Shown here one piece after another: positions 1 to 13,681 of a stretch of 64,000 nt of DNA. Position 1 is the first letter of the stretch. Each line of letters begins with the position of its first letter. A model generated the notes under the pieces. That model saw only the letters and a program-made list of their open reading frames with translations. It made no database searches and was not told the DNA's origin. The translations under genes and the position numbers were made by a program. The DNA is taken from the NCBI RefSeq assembly GCF_964204865.1, contig NC_135251.1, positions 22,320,001 to 22,384,000 on the forward strand, written 5' to 3'. Source of the DNA: Styela clava (lineage: Eukaryota > Chordata > Ascidiacea > Stolidobranchia > Styelidae).

Positions 1-3741
<3,741 letters not shown>

Positions 3742-6723
3742 AGGTACAGGCCTATTTAGAAGGGGAACCTACTATAATATAAATGAAGATTTCATTTGCA
3801 TGATAATAATGAATGCACAACATGAACGGACATTTATCTACACTTCCACTGGGCTCTTAAGCTATCAAGGTGCTTTTAAACATGCACTAGATCGCTTTTG
3901 AAAAGTAACCTACATCTGAACTCGCAATATTAAGATATTTCTCAAGGATCTCTCTGCTTAGGAAGCTGTACAAAAGACACTGTACAAGGACATGCATGCT
4001 GTATACTGATGCGTCGTCATAAACTGCATACACATTTTCTAATTCATGTTGAGTTGTGTTTTTTCAATTATTTTCACCAAACATATGCTAAACGTTTCAA
4101 CTATATTCGCGCTGTTCTGTCTTGTAGTTTTTGGGTTCAGCGGAAACATATTTTTGCATATTCATAATCACAACTTAAACTGGATCATTTGTGATTTTGG
4201 ATACCATTATTTTTCGTATTGCTATACCAATAGACTGGGAAATTGACTAAAAATTGCTAGCATAGTCAGTTAAAGGGAGATGGACATTGCTGTTGTAGCA
4301 TGCTACCTTTCGGTTTACTTAAATTGCATCCTTAAGTATTTTCTTTGAAAAATTGGGGCGTGATGCCACTGGAATATATATAAGGACTGAAAACGCATTC
4401 TTTAGTGAGGTCTTATGTTATATCCAGTTTTGACTGGTTCAATGAATGAGTTTTTGTGTCTTAAGCAAACATGATACTGATCATTAGGTACAGCAGGTAG
4501 GGTAAAAAAAGTATCATTGTCAAGTTGAAATTTTTTGATTTTTGATGCATTCATTCGAATGAATTGAAATGCCTTGTTTGTTTTGTGCAGTGGTCTCAAA
4601 ATATGTAATGTTCATTATGGGATATTTTGCATGTTTTTTCATTTTATTGTGTTCCAATTTGAATTGCTCATTACAACCAATACCGGCAAGTCTCTAAGAT
4701 CGCTCATTGTATAGACGAAGCTTTTCTAATAAATGATAAAGAAATGAACTGTTCTTCTAAATGTAACATAGACTTATTAGCGAAGTGATATGCCCATGGC
4801 AGATGTAGCCTTCAGCCATGTTCTCATGTAATTAATAAATTTATTATTCTGACAATTAATTATCATGTCTTAAAACATTGAATAAAACACGGATTCACAG
4901 GAACTAACGTTCGATACAAACGCAAGGACTTCGCAATCATATAACAGATACACCATTTTCAGTCCCTTAAAAAAACAAAATGGTCTGTATAATGAAGCAT
5001 TGGCATCTTCGAGCTATTTATGCCCGCCCTTAGCTTGCTAATTATGTTATGCTGGATAAATGTTCTAAACACTTTCAGTATGGAGATGCGGTTAATTCCA
5101 TGCATATACACACCTTTGAGTCACGACATAGAAGCTGATGACTAACATAAACAACTCAAGTCTCTTAAATGGCAAAAGCCTCCCAACACTAACTGACTGA
5201 CTGATTATAGCTGGTCAGTGAAGCTTTAAAATATTGAGGTTCTTTATCAACTAACTCCCTGTAATCCAGGATAAACCCATACACTCCTGCAGAATCTAGG
5301 TATGCCCGCTAACTTAGTTTGCTAACAAGTGAATCATTGCCATTATGCCCGTAAAAACACCTTTCACACAACAAAAAATAAGTGTATTGGAAAAAGTTCA
5401 CAGGAAAGTAGCAAGTTACAAGCTAAAGAAGAACATGTAAATGGCAATTTCGACGGAAGTGTATAATACAAAGTAGAAGCGCTTCACATCTTGCAAAATC
5501 ATTTTATTTATAGGTAGAAACATTGCACTATATACAGATTTCACAAACTCAAATAAAGGTGAAAATCCCACAAGTTAATTGGAAAGTATATGACTTGATG
5601 ACACCATAATTATGAGTTAACTAGGTCATAATCTGATGCTTAATAAATCTTTGCTTCGTTAGCAAGGTTTACAACACTTATTATACAGAAACATGATAAT
5701 GCACAAGAGTTAAATGCCTTTAGTTAGCTTGTGAAGCAATTTTCCAACTTAGGCAGCGGTATCTTGTTCAAGTACATACCATCATATGACCGATAAATAG
5801 AGTTAATTGAATCTGAGTCCAGTATGATATTTTGCATTTATCAAACTTATACAAAGAGGTACTATCAAATTTATACAGAAAACAATCATCAAACATTAGC
5901 TGTCGAGATTTCCAATTCAGACATAGTTGCTGGTTGACCGAACAACTTCATATACCTGGTTAAAAGCGGTATGGAATTTGGATCTCTTGGTTAATTATTG
6001 TGGTCTGTATGAAGTAGACTAAAAAGAAAAAACACCAAAATAATTTTACAATAATGGAAAAGAAAATAGGTGAAATCACAAGCTTACAGCAATATGTACA
6101 AACTTTGAAATTGCCAGATAAATGCTATAGTGACCAAAGTGAATGAATAAATGACATTGTAAAAATAATTATTTCACTCAAATGTGTGACAAAAATTTTC
6201 AAGATTGAAAAAAAAACATGTGCGGATTTCTGTAAAAATATTATAAAACATTTATCTTTTGTAGGAATTGAAGCGTAAGATAAACAAATTTATTGTTGCT
6301 ACTGCACAAAACATTGACAATTATTACAAGAATAGAGAAACTAGAGATTTTCTACGAATAGCCTTAGGCCAATTACAATTTTCGTAAGATATAAATATCC
6401 ATTTCATTACAGGCAATTACTTGAATTACAATACAACAAGTTCAAAAAAAATATTCCTAATGAAACATTGAATAACATCAACTGCTTCCCATATTTCCAT
6501 TTTTTCTCTGCAAGTTAACTATGATACTGAAAATACTAATGCACCAAGATCAAAATATTCAAATAATAAAACCATAGGTATCAGCAATAACTGGTGTTCT
6601 AGGATGCTGTGGAGTTATATAATACATGATGATTCTGTGCATGAGTAACTTGCATTTTATGCAAAAATGAAAATTCAGGTGATATCCAGTATATGATAAT
6701 GAGAGTTCAAATAAGTTCACAGT
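3742..6723. other. CtBP 3' UTR and convergent intergenic spacer with ARIH2
   Basis: No gene seen. Candidate poly(A) signals for CtBP (AATAAA) lie near 4729 and 4832. The right half should contain the 3' UTR of ARIH2, transcribed from the other strand. The short ORFs here have no family features. Confidence 0.6.
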
Positions 6724-8262
6724 TTAATCTTTCAGAAAGTGCAAAAGCAGTGTATGTCGTCTTTTTCCAGCAACATCCATCTGGTTTTCTATGTCCCCTC
6801 TCTGGTATGATCCAGCGTTTTCCAATTTCCAAGATAATTCTTCAATCTCGACTTCCAATTGTGCTTGCTGATATTCAAATAATTCTTTTTCTGCCCCGAC
6901 AGGTGAGTAATAAGCAAGTGGATATGTATTTTGGAGCGTAAGACGACATTTGGCTAAAAGTTCTCCAGCACGTAACAAATACTGCCAGTCGATCCATGTT
7001 CCTTCATTATTCATAACTTTCTTTTCAATTTGTTCCTGGATACGTTTTCGAGCTTCAGCTTCAAGATGTAAACTTTGGCTATGATTTTCCCATCTCTCAA
7101 AGTAAAAGAGATATTTCTTCAATGCTTCTCTGGCCTGGGACTTCTGATTTTGCTCTGCGATCAAGGGATTCTCTTTATATTTACTGCAAACGTAATAAGA
7201 ATTACCGTGGCTACTCCAATCACCAAGACACATCCAGCAAAAATTGAATTTGCATTTGGAGCACTGGATATGATTACATCCCCCATTCTTTTCGATGCAT
7301 ATATTGCAACGCGGACAGTTTTTGGTGTTTGCACAAATATAATGAGCTGTCTCAGAATCATCACCACACTTCAACAACCATCTTTTGATAGTATCACAAT
7401 CAGTGGGTGAGTGATAGTTATTGCCACATTCGAAACAAAACTCAGTGAGACATTCTTTGCATTTCACATGACGTGCTTTTGGCGTTTTCGAATAAATAAC
7501 CATACTACAATCAGCTCCAGCGCAGAACCGCAGCAGATAATGAGCAGTTACGCATGCATCTCTGAAGCGAATTTTATACTGCATTGCTAAACGAGATTGC
7601 ATATTTAAAAATTGCTCAACAAAGTCCTTAGGACAAAATAAACTGCACCCTTTAGCCATGCATTCAACACCCACAGGCATACCATCTTTGACAACAGTTT
7701 CTATATGCATATGCCAGCAATCGCGACAAAAAGCATGCATACAGGAAAGCCAAGCTAACTTTTGACGAGGTAGTAAATCAAAGCAAACCCCACACTCAAT
7801 TTTTGTTGTGGCTAACTTTCGAACAGGGACAGGCAGTGAAGGAGGGGCAGACGCACACTGAACACCAGCATTGATCAGTAGTTTAATCCTCTCATCTTCA
7901 CCAATTGTTGCCTTTTGTAAAATGACAGGCGTTTTCCATTTATTTGCTTGAAGAACAAGTCCGGCCACAGATGCCTTGACCTTCAGTTTACTGGCAACAC
8001 TAGCACATTCCTGTTCTAATTTTTCGTCGACTTGTTCAGTAGCAAGACACTCATACTCAAAATATTCCAAGTCTTGGATTAGTTTTTTGACATTGTTATT
8101 ATCCCGGTTATCACCCTGACCCTTCTGTCCAGAGTAATTATCATTTGGTTCTTCATCGCTACTTAAATTATCATCGTTATTGTTGTAATAATCGTCATAG
8201 TCCTCGTATTCCGAATCAGATTCTTCACCACTTTGAATGTCGGTCTCTTTCTCATCAGACAT
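6724..8262 (-). CDS. ARIH2: E3 ubiquitin-protein ligase ARIH2 (Ariadne-2), single exon
   Basis: RBR-type ubiquitin ligase that receives ubiquitin from an E2 on a catalytic Cys and works with neddylated cullin-RING ligases. The ORF has 512 codons; vertebrate ARIH2 has about 490. Residues 8-45 are acidic and Asn-rich. RING1 spans about 157-206 (C157, C160, C174, H176, C179, C182, C201, C206). The in-between-RING domain lies about 230-290. RING2/Rcat starts at C316, with catalytic C329 in the family signature GGCNHIQC. The Ariadne autoinhibitory domain runs from about 375 to the end (AREALKKYLFYFERWENH; GTWIDWQYL). The match to ARIH2 rather than ARIH1 is clear from these blocks. The start chosen is the first ATG, giving the expected acidic N-terminus. 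There are no introns, unlike the multi-exon genes around it. NDUFA6 lies 388 bp upstream on the same strand. Confidence 0.95.
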   Translation of the reverse strand: MSDEKETDIQSGEESDSEYEDYDDYYNNNDDNLSSDEEPNDNYSGQKGQGDNRDNNNVKKLIQDLEYFEYECLATEQVDEKLEQECASVASKLKVKASVAGLVLQANKWKTPVILQKATIGEDERIKLLINAGVQCASAPPSLPVPVRKLATTKIECGVCFDLLPRQKLAWLSCMHAFCRDCWHMHIETVVKDGMPVGVECMAKGCSLFCPKDFVEQFLNMQSRLAMQYKIRFRDACVTAHYLLRFCAGADCSMVIYSKTPKARHVKCKECLTEFCFECGNNYHSPTDCDTIKRWLLKCGDDSETAHYICANTKNCPRCNICIEKNGGCNHIQCSKCKFNFCWMCLGDWSSHGNSYYVCSKYKENPLIAEQNQKSQAREALKKYLFYFERWENHSQSLHLEAEARKRIQEQIEKKVMNNEGTWIDWQYLLRAGELLAKCRLTLQNTYPLAYYSPVGAEKELFEYQQAQLEVEIEELSWKLENAGSYQRGDIENQMDVAGKRRHTLLLHFLKD

Positions 8263-8650
8263 ATTATAAGAATGATATGGATACCGTGTTAAGTTATAGA
8301 TTTCAAATAACTATCATCTATATATTATTGTCAGAACATCTAAAGAGAATTCAACAAGATATAAATAAGACATTGGATACTGACAGAAAATATTCAATGA
8401 AATGAAACCATTAATTCAATCTAATTTTCACACGCATTGTCTCAGAACTTTGGGATTTAATGAACTGTACTTTCAAGATAAGGAGCAAATAGAAATGTCA
8501 CTATCACAGAAAGGTATACTTGTTCAATGTAAATATATACCATATAAACAGTTAACTGTTTATGTAGAATTTCAATGTAGAATTCAATGTAGCATTCAAG
8601 AAAACAAAAAAAGTTAGGAAAGTATTGTCTATCTACATAATTTTAGAGCA

Positions 8651-9034
8651 TTATTTCTGAGTAAAAAACTTGGACAGGAAAGTAGTTGGTCGTTCTATGC
8701 GAGAGTCATGTTTCAAGAAATAGAGAATATGATGTGTCTGCTTCCACATTTCCATAGTTTCTTGTAATTCCATTCTTCCCTTGACAACAAGGTAATCGAT
8801 AGCCCGAACATCACGAACGTGAGAATTTTTGAAAAATTCCTCTTTGATTCTATCTCGTAGAGTTTCTGCTGGAGCTGGAAGGCGGTAGATGAAGCAGATT
8901 TCAGGAATAGCACGATACCATGTCTTGTATAAATTCAATACTCGAAGTCTGGCTTCGACACGATTATTTGACATAAATGGTTTAATTTCTCTTTTCCCTA
9001 TATTCACAATGGCTCTGCCTGCTGTACCAGCCAT
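8651..9034 (-). CDS. NDUFA6: NADH dehydrogenase 1 alpha subcomplex subunit 6 (NDUFA6, LYRM6)
   Basis: Accessory subunit of mitochondrial complex I, a LYR-motif protein on the matrix arm that binds the acyl carrier protein. The 127-codon ORF has the family's usual length. It contains the LYR-type motif as NLYKTWYRAIP (LYK in place of LYR), then IKEEFFKNSHVRDVRAID, VVKGRMELQETMEMWKQ and a C-terminal FLSKFF, all in the order seen in animal NDUFA6. The start is the first ATG (MAGTAGRA), which resembles the vertebrate N-terminus. It has no introns. It is upstream of ARIH2 on the same strand with a 388-bp gap, so shared transcription is possible but not shown. Confidence 0.93.
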   Translation of the reverse strand: MAGTAGRAIVNIGKREIKPFMSNNRVEARLRVLNLYKTWYRAIPEICFIYRLPAPAETLRDRIKEEFFKNSHVRDVRAIDYLVVKGRMELQETMEMWKQTHHILYFLKHDSRIERPTTFLSKFFTQK

Positions 9035-10060
9035 GGCAATAGTTGGCTACATAGAAAACAAAACACAATCATCAAAACATCAATATTGAGAATCATACGA
9101 TATATAACAAAAACCCAATTGATCCTAAGCTTCAATAACTACGGTAGTTAATATTGAAAAATGACAAAGTCTCATAATTCTGATCACCCTGTCACCCAAT
9201 CCAACTGCTTTTCTGGGAAATCGCAACTAAATTTCCATTTTAAATTGCGATTTTCCGTCACTATTTTTTCTATTATTTTCAGTGTTTTATCTGTCTGAAC
9301 TCAAAATAGAGATGATTTAAATTAAATTTCTATCACTGGCCAAACAATTTTTCCTAAAAAATTTCAAGGTCACAATAATTTACAAAAAAACCTTGCTTTG
9401 CTTGCCATCGGCTTTTATGCTGTAACTTTGTTTTGGAGCTCATTTTGTCAGTTTGTCAAGATTTCATGAAAAATTGGGTGGCAGGTAGGTGTTAGCTGGG
9501 TGATCAAACTTACAATTTTATTTTTCAATAATACTTCGATTATATAGGTACCTAAGTCACTATCATCGAATTTGTTGTGATCAAAAAGTGGATTAACAAA
9601 CTCTACTAATAAACTCTACTCAAAACTCAAAAACTGGGAATTTCAGAAATTATTCTTTGACTTGACCCTGTCGGCACTACTGCACAGTCAAACAGTTGAC
9701 TACTGAACGACTGGTCAGCTCTTCATTTTTGCATTTAGTCCTTGTAAATTCTGAAATTTCAACCCTATCAGCCTACCGTACCGGTAAACTAGATCTTTAC
9801 CGTACGGTATTCCTGTACGATACTTGCATCACGACCCTATAACAGTATAAAAGACTGCAGAATATTACACAGTCCTGCAGTTGTAAGAACAGATTTAGAA
9901 GAATCGGAAGTCGGCACGAACAATGAAACCCAGGCGAAACTTTTCACAACTTGGACAGCTGGAAAACAAAAAGCAGTGCGACTATTGTTTATCGCTACCA
10001 TCCCCCGCTTAGTCATCGCCTTTTAATTGAAGCGCTGGGGAGCCTCAACACTAAAATGCC
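9035..10060. other. Spacer upstream of NDUFA6; nothing coding recognised
   Basis: Should contain the NDUFA6 promoter just right of 9034. I see no convincing exon on either strand. The last 150 bases may belong to the decayed retrotransposon that follows. Confidence 0.5.
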
Positions 10061-10345
10061 AGTCGCGACCGAAGTGACTATAAAGCGTCTTGAAAAATCT
10101 CGTAAATTAATGGAAAACCAGTAGACTATAATAAAACTGTTATTTCTAATAATGATTTAGTAATGCTTTATACACCTTCTGTACCTATTGGTGAAACTAC
10201 TAAAATTGCTTATTTATGGAATGCCCTTACAAAATTATTAACGTTTTGGAAAATCAGAAATTTCTGATTGAACCAGTTCGCGAAAACATTGGGAAATCCC
10301 ATTCTAGTAGTCGAGTCTATTTCAATAGACTCAAACCCTTTATTA
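10061..10345 (+). pseudogene. Gypsy-type LTR retrotransposon remnant: end of integrase / GPY-F module
   Basis: The reading frame gives RLEKSRKLM, then after a frame change DYNKTVISNNDLVMLYTP, PIGETTKIAYLWN, PYKIINVLENQKFLIEPV and YFNRLKPF. This order (a 'D-V-hydrophobic' block, K-hydrophobic-x-x-W, PYKI, then RLKPF) is the C-terminal GPY/F module of Ty3/Gypsy integrases. A stop and a frameshift near 10120 show it is dead. No reverse transcriptase or protease is present in the window, so this is a 3' fragment. Confidence 0.7.
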
Positions 10346-10891
10346 CCAGACGTGAACCTTTGGTTTGTCGTGGTGCCCCCGATATCCCAAACACTTCACC
10401 AATAAAACATTCAAAACCCCTTGTTTCGAACCTTTCATGTAATCGATTCGGACCGCGTATGATTTCTTTATTTTGGAAGATTGTCTCCACTTAATTTTGG
10501 ATATGTAAAATTTCGCGGTTACGCAGTTTTCCACAACTCGCTTTTCTTTGACTTTTTAACCGAAACGATAGAGTCACTAAAATATTGTTGGGCGCAGTAC
10601 GAAGTACATTTTCTGGCCAGACCGGATCCCAGGAATTTTCAAGTTTTGTAGATGGACTTTTAGCAAAGATAGTTGAGTAGCCCTGCGTTAGTTCTCTCGT
10701 TCATTCGTATGACGCTCTTACGTTGTGCGTTTGTACATTTTCGTCTCGTATTTTTATTCGTTACTTTATTCATTATATTCATTCCGTATATATTGCTTTA
10801 CTTGCACTGCACATGTATCTTACTGTATCTGAGTACATCTGACCGGTATCAGTCGTTGATCTGACTGATCTCACTATTTGAGTATCTGAAC
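10346..10891. other. Unclassified stretch 3' of the retrotransposon remnant
   Basis: Could include a decayed LTR (a 'tgttgggcgcagtacg' start near 10585 is LTR-like), but I cannot find a second copy to confirm it. No coding signal. Confidence 0.3.
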
Positions 10892-11745
10892 TTAAATCTC
10901 GTGCCTTTTGGGCGGAATGAGTTGCTATTAGGATTTGAAAAATGGTAATTTTAACCCTTTTTTGACATACGTAATTTTAACGAATAAGGGCATAATGTCT
11001 GTGACAATACCCCGATTTCTAAAATTTTGCAGGGATAGGTTCTAGTTGTATAAAAAACTTGACGTAATCCTCTTAATTATTAAATGGTTGAATCTCGTGC
11101 CTCTTGGGCGGAATGAGTTGCTATCAGGATTTGAAAAATGGTAGTTTTAGCCCATTTTTGAAAAACGTAATTTTAAAGAATAAGGGCATAATGTCTGTGA
11201 GAATACCCCGATTTCTAAAATTGTGCAGGGATAGGTTTGAGTTGTATAAAAAACTTGAGGTAACCCTCTTAATTATTAAATGGTTAAATCTCGTGCATGT
11301 TAGGCGGAATTTTTAAAATTTTGCAGAGATAGATTCGAGTTGTATGAAAAACTTAACGTAACCCTCTTAATTATTGAATATTTAAATCTCGTGCCTCTTG
11401 GGCGCATGAGTTGCTATTAGGATTTGAAAATGGTAATTTTAACCCATTTTTGACATACGTAATTTTAACGAATAGCCCGATTTCTAAAATTTTGCAGCGA
11501 TAGGTTCGAGTTGTATGAAAAACTTAAGGTAACCCTCTTTATTATTGAAGAGTTAAATCTCGCGGAAGGGAATACTTCTTGGCTTTGTAAATGGTAGTCT
11601 TTACCCTTTTTTGACATATATATGTGATTTTAACAAATAAATCAATTTTCGCTGTGAGATCACTCTAAATTATGAAATTCGAAAGGCTTAGGTCCAAGTT
11701 GCGAAAAATACTCTAGGTAGCCCTTTTTGATATTGAATAATGACA
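10892..11745 (+). repeat. Tandem array, about 196-bp unit, five units
   Basis: Units start at about 10892, 11088, 11284, 11382 and 11553, each with 'ttaaatctcgtgc' or a close variant. The first two spacings are 196 bp. The third unit is cut to about 98 bp, the fourth is about 171 bp, and the fifth is strongly diverged. Shared internal blocks are 'ggcggaatgagttgctat', 'ccccgatttctaaaat' and 'aaccctcttaattatt'. No coding frame is maintained across units. Confidence 0.85.
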
Positions 11746-12028
11746 CCTGACTGCTATTCAGCGGTAGAGTATGCTGCTGGGATATTATACGTCATACGAC
11801 GTAAAATAAACTGACTTTTGAATTCACGTAATCGAGACATATTGGGATAACAATAACATCTTACGTTCTGATTGCTATATACCACAAAATGCATGTGAAA
11901 ATTTTTAAATTACCAAGGTGTAATAATGAAATTTGGTCATTGTTATGTCATACAATACACAATTTCAGACGAAGTAATAACACGTGTACGGCAACGAAAT
12001 TTTTTAATAATTGACCAGGCTTTGAAAC
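11746..12028. other. Left flank of the 6-kb transposon
   Basis: Nothing recognised. The nine bases before the element (ctttgaaac) match the nine after it (tttaaaaac) at six positions, so a clear target duplication is not visible. Confidence 0.4.
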
Positions 12029-12116
12029 ACCGGTGTCATCTTGCCACAATTTCAGCACAAAAAATACAACTTTACATCCGGGTGTCATAGCGAAAAAAAT
12101 ACCAGTTGCCACATTT
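12029..12116 (+). repeat. Left outer terminal inverted repeat
   Basis: 88 bp, the inverse of 17972-18059 with 85 identical positions and no gaps. Starts with ACCGGTGTCATCTTGCCAC. Confidence 0.93.
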
Positions 12117-12289
12117 AAAACAATATAAGATAAGGCCATTTCAGCTGGTGAAAATACAAATTACAATACAGCATTTGTGAATGAGGCATTTATAACATTA
12201 TAAACATGAATGAAACGAAGTTTTGATTGCTCATTCAGAAAATCGACATAATAAATTCAACATCTACAACAAAAAATTAAAACCTAAAA

Positions 12290-12980
12290 ACTTTAACCTC
12301 AGAAAAAATTTCCATTGAAGGAAATAATCCAATGAATATTTTTGAACATGTAACCTTATGCAGTAACAAATAGAATACGTATTCGGCAAGCCAATATATC
12401 ATAATGAAATTTTTGATAAATAGTATGTGAGAGTCACGATAATAGAAAACGACATAAGCAATTTTGCTGTAGCAAAAAATTGTGCAGTGGAGGAAAATTT
12501 TCCAAAGCATTTCTGAAAAGGGATTCTAATGCAGTACATATAGAATAAATATTCAAAATAATATTCCTAAAAGCAACAAAACAGATGGAAATTTCCGATA
12601 CAAAGTAAGTGAAAGTAATGAATATTGAAAATGACAAAAGCAATTTGGATGTAGTCTCAACATGATTTCTGAACGTGGAATCTACGGCAGTAAACATAGA
12701 ATTAGTTAAATATTCAAAAAAATATTTGGAAAGCCAACATGACATATTGAAATTTCCGATATGTACTCAGCGAGAGTTACGATTATAGAAAAATCCAATT
12801 AGCTGTAGCGAAAAATTGTGCATTAAAGGAAAAGTTTCAACATGATTTCTGAACGTGGAATGTAATGCATTAACACATAGAATTAGTTAAATATTCAAAA
12901 AAATATTTGGAAAGCAGACATGACATATTGAAATTTCCGATATGTACTTAGCGAGAGTTACGATTATAGGAAACGGCCAC
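12290..12980 (+). repeat. Left subterminal tandem units of the transposon
   Basis: Two clear units begin 'catgatttctgaacgtggaa' at 12661 and 12841, a 180-bp spacing, and are nearly identical for over 100 bp. Two older units precede them (from about 12340 and 12490), recognised by 'tagaat.a.tattc' and 'gaaatttccgat'. The same blocks recur inverted at 17275-17885. Confidence 0.82.
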
Positions 12981-13681
12981 CCCCTTTGTATGTGCTGGCA
13001 AAAAGGTAGAGGTTAAATCTGGAATTCAAAAAATATGTCATCGTCATATCTCAGAAAATAAAGGTCAAATAGTAGATGTCGAAGAACCAAAATTTAAAAC
13101 ACAAAATGTATTACCTAACTATAATACCACCAATAATAGGGATTTAAGCGAGGAAGTGAAATATGAGGAAGAAATATTTGATAGCGCTGATTACACTGGT
13201 ACTGGTAGAACTATAGACATAGAGAATAAATTTGGAATTCAAAGAATATTTTATGATCATCCCTCCGAAGGGAAAAGCCCAATAGCACATGACGTAAAAC
13301 CAAAATGCGAAACTCGAAGTGTATTTCCTAGCTCTAATACTACTAGTGATTCACCAGTTAGTAATGAAGACGAGTAAGAAATATGTAATATCACTACTAA
13401 TTACGATGAGAGTAATTCGTCCAATGAAAGTTTAATCGACTTTGTAGAAAGTGAGATTATAACTGATAAAAAAATTGTCAGAACTAAATACATAAATATT
13501 GATGAAGAGATTCCCGTCGAGTTGCCGACTTGGAAAAAAATAATCGAAAATCGGAAAGAACATAGTTTTGGTCATGGCCAATATATAGAGTTTCTTGTGG
13601 AAAATATCACAAAACTATATACTGGTTGCGTTCCTTGTGTTTTGAATCACTATTTGACACACGCAAAAAGTAAAAAAAAAT
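12970..13681 (+). pseudogene. Transposon ORF, N-terminal segment (acidic, broken)
   Basis: Frame 1 is open from the stop at 12967 to 13681 except for one TAA at 13375. It has no in-frame ATG, so the true start may lie in an upstream exon or be lost. The product is rich in Asp, Glu, Asn and Ser, with no domain I recognise until its end. There a compact, less biased block appears (LPTWKKIIENRKEHSFGHGQ, then CVPCVLNHYLTHAKSKK) and leads into the transposase finger. A run of nine A's (13672-13680) ends the frame at TAG 13681. One A fewer would join it to the next frame, so this is probably a homopolymer indel or a sequencing error. Confidence 0.6.

Noticed and set aside
7075..7410. 111-codon plus-strand ORF
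   Set aside because: Antisense shadow of ARIH2 with no family features.
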